Below are positions 1-12,200 of a stretch of 64,000 bases of DNA, piece after piece. A program made the position numbers and the translations under genes. Each line of letters begins with the position of its first letter. The stretch's first letter is position 1. The notes below the pieces were generated by a model that worked only from the letters and a program-made list of their open reading frames with translations, was not told the origin of the DNA and did no database searches. Source of the DNA: Callipepla californica brunnescens (taxonomy: Eukaryota; Chordata; Aves; Galliformes; Odontophoridae); assembly GCA_023055505.1 (NCBI GenBank), contig JALIRH010000002.1, positions 41,706,233-41,770,232 of the forward strand, in the 5' to 3' direction.

Positions 1-2591
1 TATCCACAGCTATTATAGGTTAAAAGTACTTAGGGAAAGCTAAGGCATGGAGATAAGAATGCATCTCCTGCCTTGGCCTAGTTTGCATTGGTAATATGGA
101 GGTCCCAGAGGCAAAGTGAATCCTGAGTGTCCACAGCAAAGTAGTCTCAAGTGGAAGAATTTTAAAGAATTTATAGCCAATAAACAGAAACTTAGAAATT
201 GCAGAAAGAGAAAGAGAGAAAAAAAAGAAAAAAAAGAATAAAAGAAAAAAAAAGGAGGATATGAGCACTTAGATCAGTAAAACACCTATCCTCAATCTCA
301 AATGATGTTGTTTATTCTCAGGTGAGGCTATGAACTGCACAGGAGGTGGAGGCAGGGATGTTTGCATTTCTTTGCTGCTCACTGGTTTTCCTGTCAGGCT
401 CTCTCTCAGTTTCGCTGCCCCAGTCTGTATCCCTTATAGGTGTGCACTGCTAACTTCTGTGCTTTACAGAGCATGTCTCAGAGGGCATGGAGCACTTACT
501 GCCATTTACGTTCACTAGAGCCCCATTGAACTTCGAGACACGTTACAGTCTTTCACTTAAGTTTGAAGTTTTAATCACCAGAGTTTTCTGCTTTCTGTTT
601 TCCACCCCTCGAAGTGCTGTGCAACACTACTGCTGCAAGAAGCCAGTGGGTGTCACAGGTCCAGAGCTCACTGTGCTTGACAGAGGGACTCGTGATATGG
701 AAATCTCTATTCGCTGAGCTTCACTGCCCTGAAATTCATCAGGAGAGCAAAAAAAAATCTCATTTTAAACGAAGTAAATGGAAACCTTGACAGAACTTTA
801 CTGGTCTCCCACTGGACTGATGATTTTCTTCAGGGAAAATAAATAAAAGCTTTTTCATAGGTATTTTGACACTGCTGTGGCAGGACATGCATCCATGCAC
901 ATTCTGTAGCATAAAAGCTTAAAATTTTTCTGATTACTCCTTTGAGGTAAATGCTAATACCTACACTTGCCTCCCTCACAAATAGCAAAAAAACTTATAG
1001 GAATACTATTGCTACCATGTGAAGTGAGTGTTGTGGAGATGAGCCAAAAATGTAAGAGTACAGGTTGAAGCGAAAGGTACAAAAATGTCAAAACCAGAAA
1101 GGAAGCAGAAGTGACCAGTTATAAATGGAGAGAATTTCCAGGAAAAGCTGGCTACAGAAGCAGCAGGAAGAGGGGAAGAAAGGGAATCCCATTTTATCCT
1201 CAACAACTTCAGCAAAGATGATGAAGGAAGAAAGCAGGGAGGCCTTCAGGCAACAAACACAACACCCATATTTCCCACTGTGCCATCTGTTTCTGTGCCT
1301 CACCACTGCCTGGGCTGCAGTGTGTTGCTATGCACAGCTGCCACTGCCAAATGCCCAGATAATTTTAGGGTACTTGCCTGTGCTTGAGCTCTGGGAAGGA
1401 GCTGTTCAGCCTTCATTTGCAGGAGATGATACATGAGATCTCCCACCTGCTGTGCATTTCCTGACAGAGTCTCTGGGGAGGCCATAAGGGCAGCCACACA
1501 GTTGTGGGGTGAGAAAGAAGGGTCATAGAATCGATGAGAAACTGCGAAGTTGTCAGCAGCCCTGGTTGTAGTAAGCAGTTTGTTTTCAGCCTGAGGTGGG
1601 GCTGACCTGCAAAATAAGCCAAAAAATACCTTTGAGTGGGAGACTCACTCATATTCATCAATATTTGTGTGAAGAAGTGAAAGCGATACAGCAGAGGCTG
1701 AAAACAATGCATTATAATATAGCTACAGCAAGACAAGAAAAGAGCTGTTTCAGGAGTACAGACTGTGCCACGTGTCTGGATAGGCAGCTCCTTACTCCTG
1801 AGTAGGGGAACTTTGTGCATTGAGGGAAAATAGGGATGTGTACTGAATTTGTAGAGCTTCCACTTGTTTAATTGTTTATCCATATGTGTTCTGCAGAGGA
1901 TGGAAGAGGAAAGGAAGTTACGTATATTTTCAATGAGGCCATCACCTCGGATGTGTATGTATGTGGAGAATGATAAATTAGACTGTAACACGTTAGTGAT
2001 TCGGTGTGCGGACTACTACCAGAGCTTCTCTGGGTTATGGGTTGTGAAGGGCCTGAGAAGAAGACATTTAACCTCAAGCTGGTAGTCAAAGAGGCAGCTG
2101 GCAGTGAAGCAAACTAACAGCAAAATACTGCCTATAGATTGATCAGTTCTAAATTTATGTGTCTGGAGGAAAAAAAAAGTCTTCGTCATAGTCTCCTTGA
2201 TGAAAACCATCTATTGACGGAAGCTGAGAATCAAGTTAAATAAACAAGAGCCTGCATTAAGAAAGGAAACAAATGCTGCTAAGAATGTATCATAATGTAA
2301 ACAGAGAGTGTACCTTCACCTTGAATGCTGCTTGCAATTCTGTGCACAACAACTCAAAAAAGATAAAGCCAGAAAGTCAATGGGTCTAGAGAAGGGCGAG
2401 AAAAAAATATCAGAAGAACAGCAAGATGTCTGCAGTGTTCACGGTGATTATAAAGGTGAGTGCTTGAGAGAAAAACAAATAAATTATGACATAACAGAAA
2501 TATATTTGACACCAACTGGAACAGAGAAGGTCAGACAGAAGCACCTGTTTGCTTCCACAATAGAAAAATAAGAGACATTATAAAGTTATAC
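1..2591. other. Non-coding unique sequence
   Basis: No recognisable gene. Open frames here are short and match no family I know. A purine-rich, A-dominated low-complexity stretch lies at about 203-256. The rest is ordinary AT-rich intergenic or intronic sequence. Confidence 0.6.
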
Positions 2592-2655
2592 AATGACAGA
2601 ATCATCCAGGCTGGAAAAGACCTTCAAGATCACCAAGTCAGATCATCAGTTATCA
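2592..2655 (-). repeat. CR1 LINE 3'-tail fragment
   Basis: The sequence reads as the reverse complement of the CR1 3' end: an AGAATCATCCAGGCTGGAAA-type start followed by a run resembling the 'accttcaagatcaccaagtc' block of CR1 3' UTRs. Only about 60 bp remain, so this is a heavily 5'-truncated copy inserted on the minus strand. Subfamily was not determined. Confidence 0.65.
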
Positions 2656-4473
2656 CTTAAGAGGAAACCAATTTAAAACCGTTAAAAGGGTGCTCTTGGA
2701 AGCATAAATAGGATGCAGCTGTGTATGGGCTGCTGTAACCATGACTTAAAAAGGGGATTAGTAGGATTCCAAGGATGACTTTAGACCAGATCTCCAACGG
2801 TATTTAAGTGGCTAACTCCCACTGAAGTGCATATAGTAACTTCAATTAGCAATGTACTCAATTTTGTGAGGCTCTGAACATTCTGGCTATAATCCAGGAA
2901 GACACTTGCTTTACTCTCAGCAGGTAAGTAGTGTCCCTGATGAGTGCTGTAGAAATTATACTCCTGAAGTTAAGCACACTCTTACATTCTTTGTTGAACT
3001 GGTGTAAGCATGTTCAGCACTGAGCTTTCCATAAATAAAATACCCACAATTATTTATCCTAGGGGAAGAAAAATTGCTTCTTTGAGGAAATGAATACCCA
3101 ACAATCCACATACTTTCAACAGCAACAATAGCAGTCATATAATGATGTACAAGGGCTGAATCAGACATGAGGAGGAATTGAGCACCAGCTGGAAATACAT
3201 GCTGGTTGTTTATTCCACTGACAAGAAAGATGTTACATAATAAATAAATAAATAAATAATCTTTTAGCTTAAAGCTGCATTTCACTGTCTGACACTCTAT
3301 TTTGGAAGAAACGAATAGTTGCTTGTCAGTATGCTTTAGTGAAAAAAAAAAAAAAGAGAAGCTTTTTTTTAAACAATACACCCACACCTAGAATATTTAG
3401 CAAGTGAAATACATGAATCAAGAACGGTGAATAGATGTGGAGAGCTGAAGTTGTGGTTCAGCACTGCAAAATGTTGAATGTCGGTTTTAGGATTAGTTGC
3501 ATGGTATGTGTTCCTCTGTGGCAACATTAGCTTCAAAGTGCCTAACCTCCCTCCACTGCCCTTCAGCCCTTTCTGCCTGCTCCCACGTACATGTGCCAGT
3601 GCAACTGGATCATTTCGTGGACCAGATCAGCATTAAAAGCAGACAAACAAACACACACACACAACAAAAAGCAAGGACAAAAGCCTGAAATGCCTTTCTC
3701 CTGGTGTTTTCTCTTTGCCCTAGACTGTCTCAAGGGTCTTGGACACAGACTGTTCTGCAAAGAATTGCATTGCCTCCGTCAAGGAGACAGCAGGCTCCTG
3801 TGGAGGGGCAGCAACTGGGTCAGGGCAATGCAGAGAAATTTCCCAAGGCAGTTTTGTCAGCAAAAATAACATTTAATTGCCCCACAATTCTCTGGAGTCA
3901 GCATTACAGCAGGATCTAATTCCCAAGCTGATATTCATCCCATCTCTTTGTCATTGCACTTTTATGCAAGTGTACATGCATATATAGAAATATAAATATT
4001 ATGTATTACTGTTTGTGAGTCTGCAGTTGGAAAATGTAGTTAGTGTCTCATTAAGACATCGGATTTGTTTTCTTTAAGAAAAAAAGCACAGACAAGTTGA
4101 TCTGTTTGGAGATAGATTTTTAAATGACTGAGAAAATGCAATGCAATGTTTATGAAGATCTCTACAATAGAGCCCTGTCTGCCTGCCATGCAAACAGTCT
4201 CCTCATGAATATATGCTCAAGTATGGAGCAACGGCCTATGCATGTGGGCAGGGAGGCAGATGGCAGGCTACTCCTTTAATATGGACAATTACAGCAATGC
4301 CAAACATTTTGTGGTGCTTTTACCTCTGTGATCTGAAATTATGTGCAATAGCAGTGGCTCATTTTTAGTTAAGAGGAGTCTGAAGAAATCTGAATTGGGT
4401 ATTTATTCTGTTTGTGCCAGCTCATACATACTTGCACCAAATGACCTCTTCTTCCCTGCTTGCTGAAGTCTGT
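2656..4473. other. Non-coding sequence with microsatellites
   Basis: No gene recognised. It contains a TAAA tetranucleotide run at 3239-3259, a short poly(A) near 3343-3356 and a CA-rich stretch near 3642-3670. The overlapping small open frames at 3497-3919 lie across the CA repeat and have no recognisable domain. Confidence 0.55.
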
Positions 4474-4712
4474 AATTATAGAATTATGATTCTATAATTC
4501 ATGTGGAAGTAACCTTTGGAGGTCACCTAGTCCAACTCCCCTGCAATGTACAGGTACACCTACAGCTACATCAGGTTGCTCGGAGCCCCATCCATTCTGA
4601 CCTTGAGTGCCTCAAGGGTCAGGGCATCCGCTGCATCTCTGGGCAAACTGTTCCAGTGTTTTACCACCCCTACTGTAAAAAAATTTGCCCTTATATCCCG
4701 ACTAAGTACGCC
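4474..4712 (-). repeat. CR1 LINE fragment, 3' end
   Basis: Reverse-complement CR1 3' region. The TTTGGAGGTCACCTAGTCCA, GGTTGCTCGGAGCCCCATCC and CTGGGCAAACTGTTCCAGTG blocks are the conserved end of ORF2 and the 3' UTR in CR1. The 3' terminus on the left is degenerate and forms a perfect 11-bp inverted repeat (4474-4499). The similarity fades after about 4712. Confidence 0.85.
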
Positions 4713-5849
4713 CTGCATCTGTTGGTTTGACAGTCCTTGCGTGTGCTCAGGTGCAGAATCAGTGTGTACAGCCTTTCTCCCTGCCCTTAGGATAAATGGT
4801 AAAACAACCTGCCCGACAAGGTGAAGTGACTGATGGACCTAGGAAGAGGACCTGGGTCTCCAAGCTCCAAGCTACCATGCTATGTACTCATTTTTGCCAC
4901 TCACTGGACAGTCCCATCAGGTTTTTTTTCCTCCTTTAAATTATTAGATGTTCTTAACTTTATTGTTACAGTTTGTGGGTTTCCTTTCTTTTTTTCCCTC
5001 ATTCTAAATCTTCTCAGTACTTCATTATCTGGGGAGCTTCTTTAGAGCTCCCCTGTCTGAAAATGATTGGGAAACTTGAATGCAAATTGCTCCCAGACAA
5101 TGCAAATAGATGGCATTTTGCAAATGAACCTTGCCAAGACCTATGCACATGTAAGAGAATATTCCTGATGTAGGCACGATTGTTAATTAAGCTGGCAATG
5201 GCCATAAGACACTATATTGTACGCCAAAGGTTAATCGTTCTCACTTTTTTTTTGCCTTTACTTCAGCAGGTTCTCCTTTCTGCCTCCCTCCTGTCCATTG
5301 ACACCACTAAACATTTTGTTGTCCTGAATCAGTCATTCCAAATGCTGGGTAGCTGAACGTAGCAGCTCATTTCACTCCAGGTGAAAATGCTGAATACCCA
5401 GAGACAATGTAGTTATTTAGCTTTGATTTTTTACTTCTCCTCGCAAACAGTAGTGGATTTGGAGGGCCTCCTGTGAACTTGCATTACAGAAGCTGCCCCA
5501 AGATTTCCTGCCTTCAGCTTGCTTTTTGATCTGCATTCATGCTGCTGAATTAAAATTATTTCTGTTGCTTCAGTGCCTCAAACAAGACAGACATTCCACA
5601 GACAAAGGAATGAGCAGCTGTTCCCTTGAAATAATTCAAAAAAACAAATAGGTACCCAGCTCTCACTGAAGGGCCAATCTTCAAATGTAATTGCGCACTG
5701 ATATATGAAAGCAGGGAATGTACTTTTTTTATCTGTCAATATAATTTATTTCCAACCACAGCTCTACCTGACCATTGTTAGATACACTCATTGCATTCTG
5801 CACTGTACAGCAGAAATGGGACAGGGGGAGAATGAATGGATAAATGAAA
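4713..5849. other. Non-coding unique sequence
   Basis: No recognisable gene or repeat. The small open frames in this stretch carry no known motif. T-rich patches occur near 4920-5000 and 5240-5255. Confidence 0.55.
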
Positions 5850-6230
5850 GTTTACAAAATCACAGAGGCTGCGAATAAGAGGAATTTGGAGCTCTTACTG
5901 ACTTGAGTTTAGGACAGATAAAAGAAATCTTTCTCCTGCAAAAGAAATCTTCAATAAAAGATTCTTATACAGTGATAACAACCTTCTGAAATTCGTTGCC
6001 AGAGATGTTGTGGTGGCAGATATTTTCAGTGGGTTCAGAAAGAGGTGAGATTAATTCATGGACCACAAATCCATAAGCAGACACTAAAAGAAAAGGTGGG
6101 GGAGGCACCCTCTGACATCTGGTGTAACAACTGTGGAAGATAAAGAGTGTGGGGGAATGGACTGCAGATAGCGGTCAGGCTTGGGTGTGCTCCCTGAGCA
6201 ACATCTGACACTTCCTCTGCTACTGTTTGC
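5850..6230 (+). repeat. Old CR1-like LINE 3' fragment
   Basis: The stretch around 5985-6120 (AAATTCGTTGCCAGAGATGT, then a GGTTCAGAAAG block, an AATTCATGGA block, and CACCCTCTGACATCTGG) follows the order of the ORF2 end and 3' UTR of ancient sauropsid CR1 copies. It is much more diverged than the other CR1 pieces. Boundaries are approximate. Confidence 0.5.
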
Positions 6231-9200
6231 TTGTTTGATTGCTTGAGGTTTTTTTTTACACTTCTATAGATATTTTGCTGGTAGATCTAAGGGGATGGTT
6301 CACATCTCCCCATCTCCACCCATCTTTTTTTTTTTTTTCTTCTTTTTTTTTAATTTCCAAAAGGAAAAAATAAAGTTTAGGAAGGAGGATTAATTTTGTC
6401 TAGAGAATGAAGTCACAGGTGTAGTATGAAGAAGAGAAGAGATAAGTCAAGGAAAAGGGATGGATATTATCCTCAGTCAGGAGGGATGATAGATTTGGAA
6501 TGTAAAATGGGAAAAAAAGAGTCAGTTGGTGCAGGGATTTGGATAGGTAAAAACAGAGTGAACTGTAGTAAGCCAAATAGGCTGTGATAAATAGTCCATC
6601 AACTGCTGCTGTTCTCTTATCACTTCCCTGCCCACTCACCAATTCAAAGATGAGTCTAACCCAAACATGACTTTCCCAAAGAAACTTATCACGTATTTGA
6701 ACAGACTGGTACTTAAATGGATACAATGCTCCATTGCCAGAAATTGTCTCAGACCTGCACTGTACAGAAACATATTTAAACCCTTAGAAACAATGCAAGT
6801 AAATGCTATTTTCCAGAAACTTCATTTCTGCTTCTCAAGCAATACTCATCTTCAATAAACTCATGAGAACTTTCCACATCCTAATACTTAATAAATCTTC
6901 CCAGGACGATGCAATGTATGCATCTATAATATCACCATGAATAAACCCACCAAAATCCTTTTCTTTCACACACACTTCTTGAAAGGCGATATCTCACGCA
7001 GCCAGTGCTGTCATTGTGAAAATGAATCATCAGTATGCGGAAACATGAACTTTTGCAGATAATCAATAAGGATAGAAATCTTTAGTTTGGGTATTTTTCA
7101 CAAAGCATCTCTGACTTCCAAGTAGCAAGCCTCAAGGGAGATCTACAAATCACTTTATATAATGAGTTTAGAATTAAAATTTGTAACTCATCTGGATAGT
7201 AAAACAGGACATAATGAAGATATTACATCATTTGTCATTACGATTTGCCAACTGACTCTCTGTTCTCATAGACATGAATGATTTATATTTCTGTAAAGGC
7301 ATAAGTTTGTCAGCTCTCTTCCTGCTTGTGTGTGGCACTTTTCTTTCTTTAGTTGTATACTCACTCTTAACAAAAGCTAGAATATCTTACAACCCTATAG
7401 CTTAACAAAGCAGGAGAATATAGTCAGTCTTAACTCCTCCGTTTTGAAGATGATCACTGTGGAGATGTAGAAAGTTGGAAATAAAAGGAGTTGATTTCAG
7501 ATTAATGTGGAATTTCTGATGGTGCATCAGCATCAAGACATACATTTCCATGTCTGGCTTATTTTATGAGTAGGAAGATGACTTATTCTGCCAGCTTATT
7601 CATCATCTCTGCTGGAACTGCCAGGTGTATTGAGTCACACACATCCCTTCATTGGAAAGAGAAACTCAGTTTTAGGCTGTTACAAATGTCTGTTAACCAG
7701 TAACAGATTTTGGTAACAAATGGTGGCCTATGCTGAAAATTATTGCAGAAAAGAAATTATTACTATTGCAGTAATAATATCTCAAACTCCTCAGCTAGAT
7801 TTTGTAGTTGAAGTTAGGTCTGAAGATGGGGTTATTCTTATACCACAGAAACAGCTCACACTGTTTCTCAAATCCCTCTAACAGTATTAGTAATATGAAG
7901 AGAATTTCTTTAGTAGGAAGGTTACAGATCAGTATTTTTAAGTAAAAGATCTCCCTTGGAAATGTGGTACCCACATTTCACTAATATATGCTTCTATAGG
8001 AAATATCAAGGAAGTAATGAAAAGAGTCTTCTGCAAGATCTGTAAAGGCAGCTGCTCTGTGAAAGAGAATGACAGCAAGGGAGAGGAAGAAGAGGGGAAA
8101 AAAAACACACTATGCCAAATGACTTCAAATAATTAGCTCTTTATTTTTTCTCACTGTGTTTTATGCATTTACTTTGAGACTAGGTGAACTTCCCTGGCCA
8201 TGTCTGAGCTGCATATTGCATCCAGTAGACCAGCCCGGCAATGGTCTCATAACCTTGCCTGACATTCCCTCTGAGCGCCAGGCAGAAAGAGATTTCTTTT
8301 CATGCATCATTCATGAATTTACTGCTGGGATTCAATGAGTTGCTACTTCTTCCAATCCCATTGCAGATACTTAAAACAAGAGATGACTATGCAGTCGTCT
8401 TTTGTGGAAATTGGTCATGGATCCCACATCATAAGCTGTGCTGATGGCAAAAGAAGACGCAGTTTCAAAACAACAGGAAAAAAAAAAAAGTATTAACTGT
8501 TGGAATTGCGTCTTAAAAGTTTTGTTTGGTTATATTGTGTGCTGACTTGTGGTTACTTCACAAGTTGTCCTGACAGGGGACGTACCTGAATCCCCAGCAG
8601 AAATAGGAGAAAGTAAAATGTGGGCTCTGCATGGAAAGCTACTGCTTGAGAACTTCTGCACATCACTTAATCTTCCAGTCAGTGTAAACCTTTTATCTTA
8701 CCCTGTTAAGGCACAGCGAGATTTCTTCCCCTCAAATCCAACCTATTCTTTGCACCTACTGGGCTACTTTTCTCTTACTATATTGCTCCACAGTGGGTGG
8801 TAGATCTTTTCTTCCCATTCTTTCCACCATCTGGAGTAACCATCCTGTGACTGAATTGAGATCATTTCATATCTGACCTCGCGGCATATCTATTGTCACT
8901 GTCCTGTGCCTCCATTCTCAACCTAAAAACAAAATCAGCTATAAAACCTTCGTTCCCAAACTTCTTTCCATTGCCCCCATGAACACCAAGATGTTATATC
9001 CTTATTTCTAGCCTAGACCAGGAGTGAGATCCATCATAACAATGGATGCTTGCATTTGTGCTGATAAATGTAGCCTGCAGACATGTTCTCAGATGTTTCT
9101 GCTAATGGCATATATAATGCATCATAGTGAATTTTCGAGCTGGGCCTCAGGACAGATGATGAATCCTGGGCTGAATCAGTTTATAGCAAGGCAAATGTGT

Positions 9201-12200
9201 GCTCCTATCTGTTGCCCAGAAATTGTTCCCTACAGATAACTAGTCACATCTTTCACTGTGTTTTCACCTGATTAGGAAGGAATATAGGAAGTCCCTGATG
9301 CAGATCCCATTCAATCAAGTGAAACAGAACAGGAATTTGATGGGACCCAAGAGAAAAATCCCATATTCAGATTTCTGACTTCACATTCCTCAAAGTTCCC
9401 CACAGCTGGAGGGACATTAGCTTTCATCTTACAATGGGTCTCAATGCCTGTGTTGTTTCTCAGTGATCTCTCGCACCTCAGCCAACTGCTGTTGCTTATC
9501 GCAGCCTACTTGTGCATAAATTTTAAAGGATTCAGAACTGTAGCAGAACCATGAGACATGCCATGCTTTTCGTATAGTTCCTCAAATCTTTTTAATAATG
9601 CCTTCCTCTGCTATCTTCCTTGAAATATATGAACTTTTCAATACGGTACAATACAGTATAATATAATACAGAGTTTGCCCCAAAAGTCAGCTGAAGAGTT
9701 TTGGTGTATAGTGCAGCATAACTAAAGGAGTCTTCTGAAATAAACCAAAATGATGAATGTGTCAGGGAGCACAGGCTCAGAAAGATGCTCTGCTCCTTTC
9801 TTGCTTTACACTCAGGCTGAGGTAGCAATTTGTTCCTGTTAGGGAGCTAATAAGGACAAAAATAATAATATAACTGATATTATCTTTGTGCTACCTTGAC
9901 CCTTCTGCATTTCTCTCCTGATGAGCACAGATGAAATTTAAAACCGACAACACTGATGTTGCACCATCAAGATACCCAGACAGATATTCAGGAGAACAAT
10001 TGCATAAGCTTTTCCTTTTTTTTTTTTTCTTCTTTTCTTTCTGTAGTTCATTTTGTTTCAGGTCAATTTCATTTAGGGAAGGGAGGATAAGAGATAATGA
10101 AAGACAAGTCCAGCTGAAAATCCAGCAGTTATTTTTCAGATCAAATAGAGGGATGCCATGACTGAATAATATTTATGTGCTGCTGAAGATTTTGATGTGT
10201 GCTACCTCAATATTTTTCTAATTAGTCTTCTACTCCACTTTAGTATGGTTGAGATACTGCTTACTTACTGCCTGTGTGTAGTGTCATGTAGTTTCTGGGC
10301 TTAATTCTCTATTCTTTATGTGCATGCTCTTTCTTAGACTTTGTGTGCATTTATGGGTTTGCAGTGAGTATGGGGAGCATTGAGGTTCCTCTGTCGGACA
10401 TCACACATCACATATATGCATTAGTTTGTATACAAAATGGTTTTATTGCTGTCACAATGAGCCAAGGGAGACAATGCTCTGGGCAAATCTGTACAGAAGA
10501 ATGCATGTTTATCAATTGGAGACATCTTTGCTCCTAATGTTAAAGGCATGAGGATTTTTTGGTCTGATAATAGAACAGTATCTTCTTTTATGTGGTCGTT
10601 TCATAGCAAGTGCCTGCGCTGTCTTTCAAGGTTTGTGTGAAGTCTGTGTTTTGCTCTGTGACACCCTTATTCCTGAATGTTCCTCCACATGCTGCAAAAT
10701 GAAGACACTGAGCCGTTTGCCCTATGAATTACCACCATCTTTACACTCAGCTCACATTAAATTAACGTGCAAGTCTTTTCCTGTGGGTTCCAGGACCTCA
10801 CTCTGGGCTGACATTCCCCTTGCAGGATAATTTGCATAGTGCAAAATATCAAAGAGTGTTGTTTTGATTTAGTCTGCTTCTGTTTAGGTGTAAATAGCTG
10901 TTCAAGACGTGAGGCACTGGGTTTTCTTTGTTCCTTCCTCGAGTTGATTTAGAACATCAACTGCTCTTCAGGCAGATAGATTAACATTTTCCATGAGTGA
11001 AACTGAAGGGCAAGAAACACTACAAATGCCTCCTTAAAGCCTGTATCGGACATGAGGTAACGAGTTCTTCATAAAGCAGCAATTCAATTGAAGCACACAC
11101 TTGATATAAGCAAAATCTTTGCATGGGAGTTTTAGCCCAAGACAGTCTCTCTACTTTATTTGTTACTGCCATTTGCCACTTCTAAGAGAGAAACTGTTTG
11201 GGGCTCTTCGATGCAAACCCTGATGGCTCTCTGAAAGGATGCTGAAAACTAATTAATTTTTAGGTCTCCTTTAACTTGTGCCCAGAGGACATAGTAATCC
11301 CTTTTAAATCTTGCACAGGACAGGTAGAGAAAGGAATTATTGAGAAGGACTCAATTTCTGTCATCATAGCTCAACTGACTTCCTTTCTCTGGTAGATACC
11401 TTCATTGTAATTTTCTGCCCCTTGGCCCTTACACCCTGAATTCTCTGGAATTTTATCTGCAGGACATATAAGTTCAAGGCAAGGGACAAGACTGCAGAGC
11501 ATTATCTCCCTGTGGAAATTTAAGCTTTGTGCTGGATTGACATATCTGTGCTCTTAAAAATGCCTTGTACCCAAACTGTGTGCAATTCAAATCCCCCAAG
11601 CCCCAGTATTTCAGTCCTGAGGGAATGAGAACAATTTGCGCCCAGTTCTATAGGGCTGGGGGAAGGGACAGTGCCACAAAATGAGCCGATTATGTGTAGG
11701 ACAAGCTGTTTTTCACCTGATTGTAGAGACATCTGCATAGGCAAATCCTTAGCTGCCATAAATTACCACGATTCCTCTTGCATCTACACAACTATCTCCA
11801 TTTTCATTATGTGGATCTTTATTTTCAGGTACCAAATGCACTGCACGATTTCCTGTGTGATGTAATTTGCATTCAGGCGTGCTACAGCTGCATGGCTTTA
11901 TAATGTTTATATGCCTGTCATTATAAAATGCTGAGTGAACAATAACAGGGACTAAACAGGAGTCCATAAGAGGAGAAAAGACTCAGGATGCAGTAAGTGC
12001 CTCTCACAGATATTCAATGTGTTAAACTGCTATATTATTATTTTCAGTTATTTCTTAGCTCGGCGCAGACAGCCCGTCTGCTGTAGCAGAAAAGAAACAT
12101 TCTCTCCAACAGCTGTAAGAAACTTTAAAAAATAAAGCTGTGGCACAGCTGCCTTTCTACTGCTGCAAAGGCTCAGAGAAAGATACACTTTGAGGATTAA

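Noticed and set aside
20..268. ORF starting with a phenylalanine-rich run
   Set aside because: Caused by a purine-rich low-complexity stretch; no other coding evidence.
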